From: Bacteroidales bacterium UBA4353
GTDB lineage: Bacteria > Bacteroidota > Bacteroidia > Bacteroidales > Paludibacteraceae
Direction: 5' to 3'
Assembly: GCA_002394025.1 (NCBI GenBank)
Contig: DGSV01000116.1
Coordinates: 1-13,892 of the forward strand
DNA: 13,892 nt
Below, piece after piece: positions 6,279 through 13,892 of the stretch; position 1 is the first letter of the stretch; every line of letters starts with the position of its first letter. The position numbers and the translations under genes are program-made. The notes under the pieces are model-generated. The model was not told the origin of the DNA and did not search any database. It was given only the letters and a program-made list of their open reading frames with translations.

Positions 6279-8408
6279 ATGAAAAAAAATCTTTTACTGC
6301 TTGTCGCTATATGCCTTTTGGCGGCATGCACAAAAAGCACCCCACAGTATCTCGAAATGCCGTCATGGGCCAGAAACAATGCCATGCCCGTTACGCTCAA
6401 TGACGAGAACATGATTGGCAAAGACTCGTTCCTGCTCTATATCAACGACTATTTTCCCGCCCTTGATGGCGTTGACTCTGTCGTTGTCAACGATGGTTAC
6501 CACGCTACCGTCAATGGTGACGGCACTCTGACGCTCACCCGCCAAGGCGAACAAAAACACTATGCCGTCATGCGTTTCCACCGAGGTAGCGAACACGCCG
6601 ATGTTGCCATCACGCCGGCTATAGACATGCATGTGAACCTATTCACCACAGCCGCTACGGAAAACTCGTTCTCGTTCCGAACCATCAATGACGGTCACTA
6701 CACTTTCTGTTATTTCATCGACAACGAGAATATCGAGCTCAAGGATTTCGCTCCCGACGATAATGGCACTTATTCACTCCCTATCCCACCCCTGTCCAAG
6801 GGTCGCCACTTCGCCCGCGTATTTGCCACCGACGGAACCTCACGCACCAACGACCTGCTCATACCACTCGAAGGCTCAAAACCAGTCACGGACGCGGCAC
6901 AACTCACACGTCACGATCATGAAGCACAAGTGCTCTACAGCCTTATGATAGACCGTTTCTGCAACGGCAACACAGCCAACGACCAACCACTCAACAGCCC
7001 CGAAGTACTACCCATCGTGGACTATATGGGAGGCGACATCAAAGGTGTGACACAAAAAATTCAGGAAGGCTTCTTCGACAGCCTCGGAATCAACACGATA
7101 TGGATATCACCCGTCACCCAGAACCCCCTCGATGCTTGGGGATACTATCCTTTCAAGAAAAACGCCGACGGAACGTATAACAACAAATACGACCCCACCA
7201 AGGCCTACACCAAATTCAGCGGCTACCATGGCTACTGGCCCATCTATACCACGCGCCTCGACCACCGCTTCGCCACCGACGCCGAAATGCGCGAGATGCT
7301 CGACGTGGCGCACAAACACGATATCAATGTCATCCTCGACTACGTGGCTAATCACGTTCATATCAATAGTCCTACACTTCGCGAGCACCCCGATTGGGTC
7401 ACCGACTCCATAGCCCCCGACGGGCTGCCAAACTTCGAACGCTGGGACGACTTCCGGCTCACGACATGGTTCGACAAGCACATACCTACCCTAGACCTCG
7501 AACGAGCTGAAGTTTGCGACAACATGACCGACTCAGCACTCTACTGGATTGCCAACTACGACCTTGACGGTTTCCGCCACGACGCATGCAAGCACATTCC
7601 ACTGCAATACTGGCGTATGTTCGGACACAAAATGGCTCAGCGCTTCCCCGAACGCGACCTATGGATGATAGGCGAAACATACGGCAGCGAAGCACTCATA
7701 GGAAGCTATGTAAAAACGGGTATGCTCAACGCCCAATTCGACTTCAACATCTACCACACCGCCATTGACGCCCTCGCTCAGCGCCCGGGACATAGCATGA
7801 AGGACATACTCGACCAAGTGCTCTCAAGCCAGCAGGCATACGGAGCACACCACACCATGGGTAACATCTCCGGCAATCACGACAAAGCACGATTCATATC
7901 CCTCGCCGGCGGCGCGCTGCAATGGGATGAAGACCCATACAAAGAAGCCGGATGGACAAGAAATGTCACTGTGGCGGACAGCGCAAAAGGCTATCAGCGC
8001 TCACTGCTGCTCGAAGTGCTCAACCTCACAATACCCGGAGTGCCATGCATCTACCAAGGCGATGAATATGCCGAAACGGGAGCTAACGACCCCGACAACA
8101 GACACATGATGCGCTTCGAAGGATATAACAGCTATGAACAAATACACCGCCAATGGGTCAAGGACATCATAAAACTGCGCCACGCTAATTTGGCACTGAC
8201 ATACGGGGAATTCATACCGCTCATGGAATCCGAAGAAGTGATAGCATATATGCGCAAGTATATGGACCAAGTCGTTATCGTGGTTCTCAACAACAGTATG
8301 CAGCGCTTCGAGACAGACATCTATGTCCCGCCATTCACACTGCCGCATAACATAGACAAAGTTTTTGTTTCGGTAGGTCCTATGGACAACCAACTAATAA
8401 TAATCTAA
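6279..8408 (+). CDS. GH13 alpha-amylase-family lipoprotein with extra N-terminal domain
   Basis: The enzyme should hydrolyse alpha-1,4-glucans (starch, maltodextrin or pullulan). A lipoprotein signal ends in LLAAC with the lipidated cysteine at residue 17, so it is anchored in the outer membrane or facing the periplasm. Residues about 20-210 form beta-rich N-terminal modules without the catalytic motifs. The (beta/alpha)8 barrel starts at VLYSLMIDRFCNGN (218-231). It has GH13 region I DYVANH (354-359), region II GFRHDACKH with nucleophile D435, region III GETYG with acid/base E466, and region IV GNHD with D535. The C-terminal beta domain covers about 630-709. At 709 residues it is longer than periplasmic SusA-type neopullulanases. 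It lies 101 bases after radA and 21 bases before the GH53 gene, probably in one operon; I saw no clean promoter in front. Exact substrate is undetermined. Confidence 0.92.
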   Translation: MKKNLLLLVAICLLAACTKSTPQYLEMPSWARNNAMPVTLNDENMIGKDSFLLYINDYFPALDGVDSVVVNDGYHATVNGDGTLTLTRQGEQKHYAVMRFHRGSEHADVAITPAIDMHVNLFTTAATENSFSFRTINDGHYTFCYFIDNENIELKDFAPDDNGTYSLPIPPLSKGRHFARVFATDGTSRTNDLLIPLEGSKPVTDAAQLTRHDHEAQVLYSLMIDRFCNGNTANDQPLNSPEVLPIVDYMGGDIKGVTQKIQEGFFDSLGINTIWISPVTQNPLDAWGYYPFKKNADGTYNNKYDPTKAYTKFSGYHGYWPIYTTRLDHRFATDAEMREMLDVAHKHDINVILDYVANHVHINSPTLREHPDWVTDSIAPDGLPNFERWDDFRLTTWFDKHIPTLDLERAEVCDNMTDSALYWIANYDLDGFRHDACKHIPLQYWRMFGHKMAQRFPERDLWMIGETYGSEALIGSYVKTGMLNAQFDFNIYHTAIDALAQRPGHSMKDILDQVLSSQQAYGAHHTMGNISGNHDKARFISLAGGALQWDEDPYKEAGWTRNVTVADSAKGYQRSLLLEVLNLTIPGVPCIYQGDEYAETGANDPDNRHMMRFEGYNSYEQIHRQWVKDIIKLRHANLALTYGEFIPLMESEEVIAYMRKYMDQVVIVVLNNSMQRFETDIYVPPFTLPHNIDKVFVSVGPMDNQLIII

Positions 8409-8429
8409 TATCTTTATAAAATAACAAGT

Positions 8430-9599
8430 ATGAAAAAAATCCTATATATCCTTTTGTTGATATGTTTCGTAGGCATATCCTGCAAAACGACAGATGATGA
8501 ACCCGTAGCCACCGGCACTTCGGACCCCACAGGCGAAACATCTTTCGAACCACTTATATCCAAAGTCGGCAGTTACGCCTACGGAGGCGATATCAGCTGG
8601 CTGAGCGAAATGGAGCACGACGGCAAACGGTTCTATCATGCAGAGGGACCTGAAGACGACTGTCTGCAAATACTCAAAGACCTCGGAATGAACACCGTGC
8701 GCCTACGCGTCTGGGTTGACCCATACGGCGGATGGAGCGGAAAAACGGACGTAGTGAATATGGCACTCAGAGCAAGGAAAACCGGTATGCGCATACTCAT
8801 CGACTTCCACTATAGTGACTTCTTCTGCGACCCAAGCCGACAAGTACTGCCCTACGCATGGAAAGACTACACATTCGAGCAAGTCAAAACAGCGATTGCA
8901 GAACACACCATTGACGTGCTCACAGCCCTCAAGAGTGCCGGAATAGAACCCGAATGGGTACAAGTCGGCAATGAGATAACACCCGGCATGGTATTCCCAC
9001 ACGGACAACTTTGGGACGACAACGGAGACCTGCCTAACGGCTACAAAAACCTCGCTACACTAACCAACAGCGGCTACGACGCCGTAAAACAAATACTGCC
9101 CGACGCCAAGGTAATACTTCATTGCCACAGCGCATTTGAAAACAAAAACTGGTGGTACAGACGCATGAAGGCTGCAGGAGCCAAATTCGATATCATAGGA
9201 CTCAGCCACTACCCCATGGATAATACCACAAAGACTTTCAGCGACATGAACAAAGACGCCGTGAGCAATATCAAACTGCTAATAGGAGAATTTAACGTTC
9301 CTGTCATGCTCGTCGAATTCGGCACCAAAGCCAACAACCAAAACGAAGCCCTCGACTGCGTAGAAGACTTCAAAGCACGCACCAAAGAATTCACACTCAA
9401 CCAACTTGCTGGAGTAATTTATTGGGAACCGCAAGTCTATGGAGGATGGAAACCCGCGGTTTATAAATCAACGGACACCGAATGGAACAAATACCACGTG
9501 GGAGGCACTAAGATAAACTGGAACGCATATGACATGGGAGCATTCACCACAACCGGCAAACCTAATCTCGGACTCATAGAACTCTACAAACACGAGTAA
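8430..9599 (+). CDS. GH53 arabinogalactan endo-1,4-beta-galactanase, lipoprotein
   Basis: GH53 enzymes cleave internal beta-1,4 bonds in galactan side chains of pectin (rhamnogalacturonan I). The 389-residue protein has a lipoprotein signal ending VGISC (lipidated C18), placing it at the outer membrane. The family motifs appear in order: GGDISWLSEME (52-62), NTVRLRVWVDP (88-98), LIDFHYSDFFCDPSRQ (123-138), QVGNEITPG with acid/base E182, IIGLSHYP (255-262), LVEFGT with nucleophile E296, and IYWEPQVYGGW (330-340). Length and motif completeness indicate an active enzyme. The 21-base gap to the amylase gene and 48-base gap to the LRR gene point to a shared transcript. Confidence 0.95.
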   Translation: MKKILYILLLICFVGISCKTTDDEPVATGTSDPTGETSFEPLISKVGSYAYGGDISWLSEMEHDGKRFYHAEGPEDDCLQILKDLGMNTVRLRVWVDPYGGWSGKTDVVNMALRARKTGMRILIDFHYSDFFCDPSRQVLPYAWKDYTFEQVKTAIAEHTIDVLTALKSAGIEPEWVQVGNEITPGMVFPHGQLWDDNGDLPNGYKNLATLTNSGYDAVKQILPDAKVILHCHSAFENKNWWYRRMKAAGAKFDIIGLSHYPMDNTTKTFSDMNKDAVSNIKLLIGEFNVPVMLVEFGTKANNQNEALDCVEDFKARTKEFTLNQLAGVIYWEPQVYGGWKPAVYKSTDTEWNKYHVGGTKINWNAYDMGAFTTTGKPNLGLIELYKHE

Positions 9600-9647
9600 G
9601 GAACAAAAAAACGCAAAAAACATAAAAACACCTAAATAGACATAACT

Positions 9648-12600
9648 ATGAGTAAAACTTTGCGAACACTATGCACACTATGTATCAGCCTGCTGTGGTG
9701 TTGCGTTTATGCCTTGCCCGGCGATACGCCATACTTTGTCAAGAATTTTCCTCTTGACGCTTCGGGGTCCATTGACGTTACGTTCATGATTACGGACACG
9801 ATTTCGCACCATGTAATCGCATACAAAAACAGTTCCATCACCACGCTTGAGCAATCGCTTGCCGCTAACGACGAAGACCTCTATGGTTCATCGGAAAGTT
9901 ACGGCACCACAGCCTATTATGCCTCCACCGCCTTCGACAACGAGAGCGGCACGGGTGTGCTCACGCTGCCAAGTGTGGTAACAGACGACAACGGCATTGA
10001 GTACACACTGGTGGGCATTGGCACCAACGCCTTTAACTACTGCACGGCACTCACGGGCATAGTTTTGCCCGAAAGCGTAAGTATTGTGGGCTCCAGCGCA
10101 TTCGAAAACTGCAATAAACTCGCCAGCGCAGACATCGCCCAAACGAATATAACAGTCATCTGCGAGAGCGGCTTCAGCAACTGCCAGAAACTCACTGCTA
10201 TTACGCTACCTGCTACACTTCAGGAACTCGGGAAATCTGCTTTCTACTATTGCCGCACGCTTAAGTCTGTTGACTTCAGTCTTGTGCAAAACCTCAGTCA
10301 TATAGGTCGTTCGGCATTCAACTACTGCGGCTTCGACGGCGTTGTTACATTTCCTGATAACGTTACCGAAACACGCTTCGAGGCTACGTTTATGAACTGC
10401 TTTTCTATAACCGGAGTAAACTTCCCCCCGTCTGCCAACACACTCAAAGAGACTTTCTATAACTGCTCAAAACTGACGACTGTCAACCTCGAGGAACTCG
10501 TCAATCTCGATACAATACATTACAACACTTTCAACAACTGCGCATTGCTCACAGGGACCACTATTCCGTCAAAAGTGAGATACATCGGTGAGCGAGCTTT
10601 CATGAATTGCTCGCAATTCACTCCGTCAAATCTGCCCGACAGCCTCAAATTCATAGGCACGTATGCCTTCTACCAAAGCGGCCTTACCGGACATGTGGTT
10701 ATTCCCGAAGGTGTTACCACAATTGAGGCACACGCTTTCCAGTCTTGCGAATCAATGCAACAGGTTACTCTGCCCAAGTCTCTCAAATCCTCTATCGCAA
10801 TTGAGGCATTCCGCGACTGCTCGTCGCTGACCAAGGTTCACAACCTTGACAGCCTACCCGACATAACCCTGATCAGCGCCCGCGCTTTCTATGGCTGCAC
10901 ATCGCTGCAAGGCGATATCACGCTGCCAGAAAATGTCTGGAAAGTGAACGAACAAGCGTTCTACAACGACTCGCTAATAACCTCCGTACGCTTCCGCGAC
11001 AAAATGCAAAGACTTGAGAAACAGGCCTTCTTCGGATGCTACAAAGTTCACGATGTCTATTTTGACTATCCAGGCACTGACCTGTGGTGGTACAACCCCG
11101 GCACCGGAGGCGTTTACAACAGCACAACAAAAAGATACGAATATCAGCCAACGGACTTCGGAGGCTGCGCCTCGGATGTTACCATACATGTCAACCGCCT
11201 GATAATCGAGGCTTGCGCTTCGGGAAATTCCAACTTCAAATCCAATCATTTCATGGATTGGTATAACTTCTGCCCCGACAAACTTGTGCCGATTGCCGAG
11301 GAGGTAAAACCCGGAACGCGTATCAATAACATCACGCTCACCCTCACCGACAACAACGGCGTTCAGACCGGACAGTTGACAACAGGCGCGATAATCACCG
11401 ACGCATCTGCTGAACACCGCGCCGCAATGCTCTTCCGCACAAACACAACCTATAACGTCGATTACGACTATGAGGCTCTGCTCAATGGCAGGAATCAGTA
11501 TATGGACGGCATAAGAAGCGAAGAGTGCACTAACATAAGCGGCTCGGGCATACTGCAGATTCCCGATAGCATTGACTATCAGGGAGTCAATTATGCCATC
11601 ACGTCCATCGGCTGCGGAACGTTCCGCTACCTTGATAAAGTCCTAACGGGCGTGCATCTGCCGGCATCGATAGAAGACATCGGCAATTCAGCATTCAAAG
11701 AAGACAGCTTACTGGCTGTCATCAACGACTTCAACACCCTGACCTCGCTGCGCACCATACGCGACTACGCTTTCCAGAACTGCATAATAGGCGGCGACTT
11801 GGTGTTCCCAGAAGGCATGACATACATCTCCGGCTTCGGCAATTTCCGTGAAGATGAAAACAACATTCCGCGCATTACGTCAGTAACGCTGCCTTCCACA
11901 CTACAGCATATAGGCAACACAGCTTTCCAAGCCAGCCATATAACATCTGTCACCATACCCGACAACTGCCAAGTGATTGGTCCATCGGCTTTTGCCGTAT
12001 GCGACAAACTCAAAGAGGTAAACTTCTCGTCAGCCGGCAACTTGCACATGATAGGCGCAGATGCTTTCTACGGTTACGAAACGATAGGCGGCGTCAAGTG
12101 CTTTAATAAAGTCAAGCATTGGGTTATCCCCGAAGGAGTGGACACCATTGGCAACGGAGCTTTCCACAACTGTTTCAGCGCAGAAAGCATTACCCTGCCG
12201 CGTTCACTGAAATATATAGGCGCCGAAAGCTTCAAATCGTGCGGAGACACGCTCAAGACCATCAACCTGCCGGCAGACGGTAATCTGGTCTATGTCGGAA
12301 ATGAGGCTTTTGCAGGAAGCGACCTGAGCCTGACGGACCTGCACTTCCCCAATACACTTCAAGGACTCGGAAGCTACGTATTCAAATACAGCGATACCGA
12401 CGGACGGGCTACATCCAACATACGCAGTATATATATCCCTAATAGCGTCACGAGCATCGGCATTAGCCCATTCTCACGGCTCAACTGCCAAAGGCTGGAG
12501 TTTGAGGACGGATACCGCTTCCACGTGATGAACAGCAACGCCAATCCGTACACCACCTACTACCCCACGCTCGACACCGTGCCATCGGGTATGTTTACCA

Positions 12601-13892
12601 TGACAGGACGCAACGGCACGGGCTCGGTGATACGCCTGCCTAACAGCGTATTGGCACTTGCCAATAGTTCTATGGGAGAAGTCTCTGCCGACACTATATA
12701 TATTCCCGCTTCGGTAGAACTCATCGACACTTCCGCCGTCTTTTCGGCAAAGTCGAAAGCCGTGCTCTTTGAGCCTGGCAGCAACCTCAAACGCATTGCC
12801 CGATATGCTTTCCACAACGCCTATTACCTCGACACATTATCGCTACCCGAAGGACTCAAAATCATAGAAGACGAGGCATTCCAGAACGCCGGACGCTTCA
12901 ACCTCACCCATCCGCTCGACATTCCTCAGTCGGTGACGGAAATAGGAAACCACACCTTTAACGGTATCCCCGGAGTGGCTCAAGTTACCTTCCACCAGCA
13001 ATCACCCGACAGCATCGTATGGCGCTCGGTGGACTGGAACGACTTCGGAACACCAATATCTACCACACTATTCGTGCACCGAGACATATACTACCAGTGC
13101 TACTACGACGTGCGCGAGGATGCCTTCCAATTCTGGTTCGACTTCGACCGCAGCGATAATAGCAAAGCTCTGCAACTCATACCTGACCCCGTACAGGAAG
13201 TACCCGTCATCGTCAACGAAACGACGGAAGACAACACCATCAACATCAGCGAAGTTGTACAAGCCATGGAAGCCACCGAAGACTATGCGTCAATTTCAAA
13301 TGACATCTACAACGACGTGCTCTTCACCCTATCTCCGGCTCAGGGCGACCAGATAATCAGCGATGAGGGATGCGTTCAAGTGGTTTCTACAACCAACAAT
13401 GCCAATCAAATAATCCCGACCTACGTACCCGGCACCAGCGAATACGCCGACAACTTCAACGGCATCACTATTCAAGTTCCGGCAGGCACAGGATGTATCA
13501 CCGTCAACGCATCAGTATCAGTGGATTACATACTCAATGTAGAGACAGCCAATAGCAATGAGAACCCTAACGAAAAAGTCTCGGTGAGCAATCAGCAGCA
13601 GGGCGACATATCAGTTAACTACGAGTGTCAGGAACCAACATACGTGTCCATCTATGGCACTGACAACGACTCCGACAACGACAACAACCCACAACAAGCG
13701 CCAAAAAGAACAAGACAGCAACTACGTGACGCACCCGAAAAATACGCACGAATATATAGCATTACAATCGGGGCACCGCGAGAAATCACGACAGCAATCA
13801 ACAACAATAAAGCCGACAACAACAAAGCAATACAGAAATCCATTGAAAACGGCAAGGTCGTAATAATAATGCCTGATGGCAGCAAATACGAC
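9648..13892 (+). CDS. Giant BspA-like leucine-rich-repeat surface protein (3' end beyond window)
   Basis: I translated this frame from the ATG at 9648 to the window end: 1415 codons with no stop. A signal peptide (about 1-22, ending CCVYA) is followed by a leader domain (about 23-105). BspA/LRR_5 repeats form two blocks: about 112-466 (some 15 repeats such as IGTNAFNYC, IGERAFMNC, LEKQAFFGC) and about 637-1105 (about 15 more, such as IGNGAFHNC, IEDEAFQNA). Each block opens with the same kind of cap, SG(T/S)G(V/I)L..P....G..Y...IG...F. A non-repeat module rich in Trp, Tyr and Asn (about 470-635) separates them. The C-terminal part (about 1110-1415) lacks repeats, with an Asp/Asn-rich stretch near 1335-1350. 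The last visible residues, VVIIMPDGSKYD, look like the closing motif of many Bacteroidales surface proteins, so few residues are probably missing. BspA proteins act in adhesion; its role here is inferred. Confidence 0.9.
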   Translation, partial: MSKTLRTLCTLCISLLWCCVYALPGDTPYFVKNFPLDASGSIDVTFMITDTISHHVIAYKNSSITTLEQSLAANDEDLYGSSESYGTTAYYASTAFDNESGTGVLTLPSVVTDDNGIEYTLVGIGTNAFNYCTALTGIVLPESVSIVGSSAFENCNKLASADIAQTNITVICESGFSNCQKLTAITLPATLQELGKSAFYYCRTLKSVDFSLVQNLSHIGRSAFNYCGFDGVVTFPDNVTETRFEATFMNCFSITGVNFPPSANTLKETFYNCSKLTTVNLEELVNLDTIHYNTFNNCALLTGTTIPSKVRYIGERAFMNCSQFTPSNLPDSLKFIGTYAFYQSGLTGHVVIPEGVTTIEAHAFQSCESMQQVTLPKSLKSSIAIEAFRDCSSLTKVHNLDSLPDITLISARAFYGCTSLQGDITLPENVWKVNEQAFYNDSLITSVRFRDKMQRLEKQAFFGCYKVHDVYFDYPGTDLWWYNPGTGGVYNSTTKRYEYQPTDFGGCASDVTIHVNRLIIEACASGNSNFKSNHFMDWYNFCPDKLVPIAEEVKPGTRINNITLTLTDNNGVQTGQLTTGAIITDASAEHRAAMLFRTNTTYNVDYDYEALLNGRNQYMDGIRSEECTNISGSGILQIPDSIDYQGVNYAITSIGCGTFRYLDKVLTGVHLPASIEDIGNSAFKEDSLLAVINDFNTLTSLRTIRDYAFQNCIIGGDLVFPEGMTYISGFGNFREDENNIPRITSVTLPSTLQHIGNTAFQASHITSVTIPDNCQVIGPSAFAVCDKLKEVNFSSAGNLHMIGADAFYGYETIGGVKCFNKVKHWVIPEGVDTIGNGAFHNCFSAESITLPRSLKYIGAESFKSCGDTLKTINLPADGNLVYVGNEAFAGSDLSLTDLHFPNTLQGLGSYVFKYSDTDGRATSNIRSIYIPNSVTSIGISPFSRLNCQRLEFEDGYRFHVMNSNANPYTTYYPTLDTVPSGMFTMTGRNGTGSVIRLPNSVLALANSSMGEVSADTIYIPASVELIDTSAVFSAKSKAVLFEPGSNLKRIARYAFHNAYYLDTLSLPEGLKIIEDEAFQNAGRFNLTHPLDIPQSVTEIGNHTFNGIPGVAQVTFHQQSPDSIVWRSVDWNDFGTPISTTLFVHRDIYYQCYYDVREDAFQFWFDFDRSDNSKALQLIPDPVQEVPVIVNETTEDNTINISEVVQAMEATEDYASISNDIYNDVLFTLSPAQGDQIISDEGCVQVVSTTNNANQIIPTYVPGTSEYADNFNGITIQVPAGTGCITVNASVSVDYILNVETANSNENPNEKVSVSNQQQGDISVNYECQEPTYVSIYGTDNDSDNDNNPQQAPKRTRQQLRDAPEKYARIYSITIGAPREITTAINNNKADNNKAIQKSIENGKVVIIMPDGSKYD

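Noticed and set aside
9648..13892. A frameshift or split in the long LRR gene
   Set aside because: I followed the frame codon by codon to the window end. It stays open and keeps the repeat pattern on both sides of the non-repeat module.
1..13892. CRISPR arrays, tRNA or rRNA genes, riboswitches, insertion sequences
   Set aside because: No spacer-repeat pattern, cloverleaf, rRNA segment or transposase frame was recognised. The tandem repeats at 1841-1915 and 4511-4590 have no spacers.

Overview
The window looks like a chromosomal segment of a Bacteroidales gut bacterium, most likely of the Muribaculaceae or Prevotellaceae type. Reasons: three promoters fit the Bacteroidota consensus (TTTG, about 20 bases, TAnnTTTG), starts lack Shine-Dalgarno sequences, two glycosidases are lipoproteins, there is a very large BspA-type leucine-rich-repeat protein, and base composition is near 50% GC. 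The family assignment is inference.

Left part, minus strand (1-4394). Reading in the direction of transcription (right to left): ffh (SRP GTPase); a decayed pair of reading frames that resembles an AbiE-type antitoxin/nucleotidyltransferase module; folD; a secreted SH3 plus beta-barrel protein; and the first 151 codons of ppdK (pyruvate phosphate dikinase), cut by the window edge. Between the SH3 gene and ppdK a strong intrinsic terminator and the ppdK promoter are interlocked: the -33 element sits in the terminator loop. Three 25-bp tandem repeats bridge the end of folD and the start of the SH3 gene.

Intergenic hub (4395-4809). This divergent region carries the ffh promoter, an 8-bp tandem repeat of about ten units, AT-rich octamer-like repeats on both sides, a GC-rich palindromic element, and a radA promoter placed so close to the start codon that the radA mRNA is probably leaderless.

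Right part, plus strand (4810-13892). radA comes first, then three closely spaced genes: a GH13 alpha-amylase-family lipoprotein, a GH53 endo-1,4-beta-galactanase lipoprotein (21-base gap), and a BspA-like LRR protein of at least 1415 residues (48-base gap) that runs off the window. They probably form an operon for surface attack on plant starch and pectic galactan, the LRR protein perhaps acting in adhesion. There is no SusC/SusD pair in the window, so this is not a classical polysaccharide utilization locus as far as can be seen.

No tRNA, rRNA, CRISPR array or intact mobile element was recognised.
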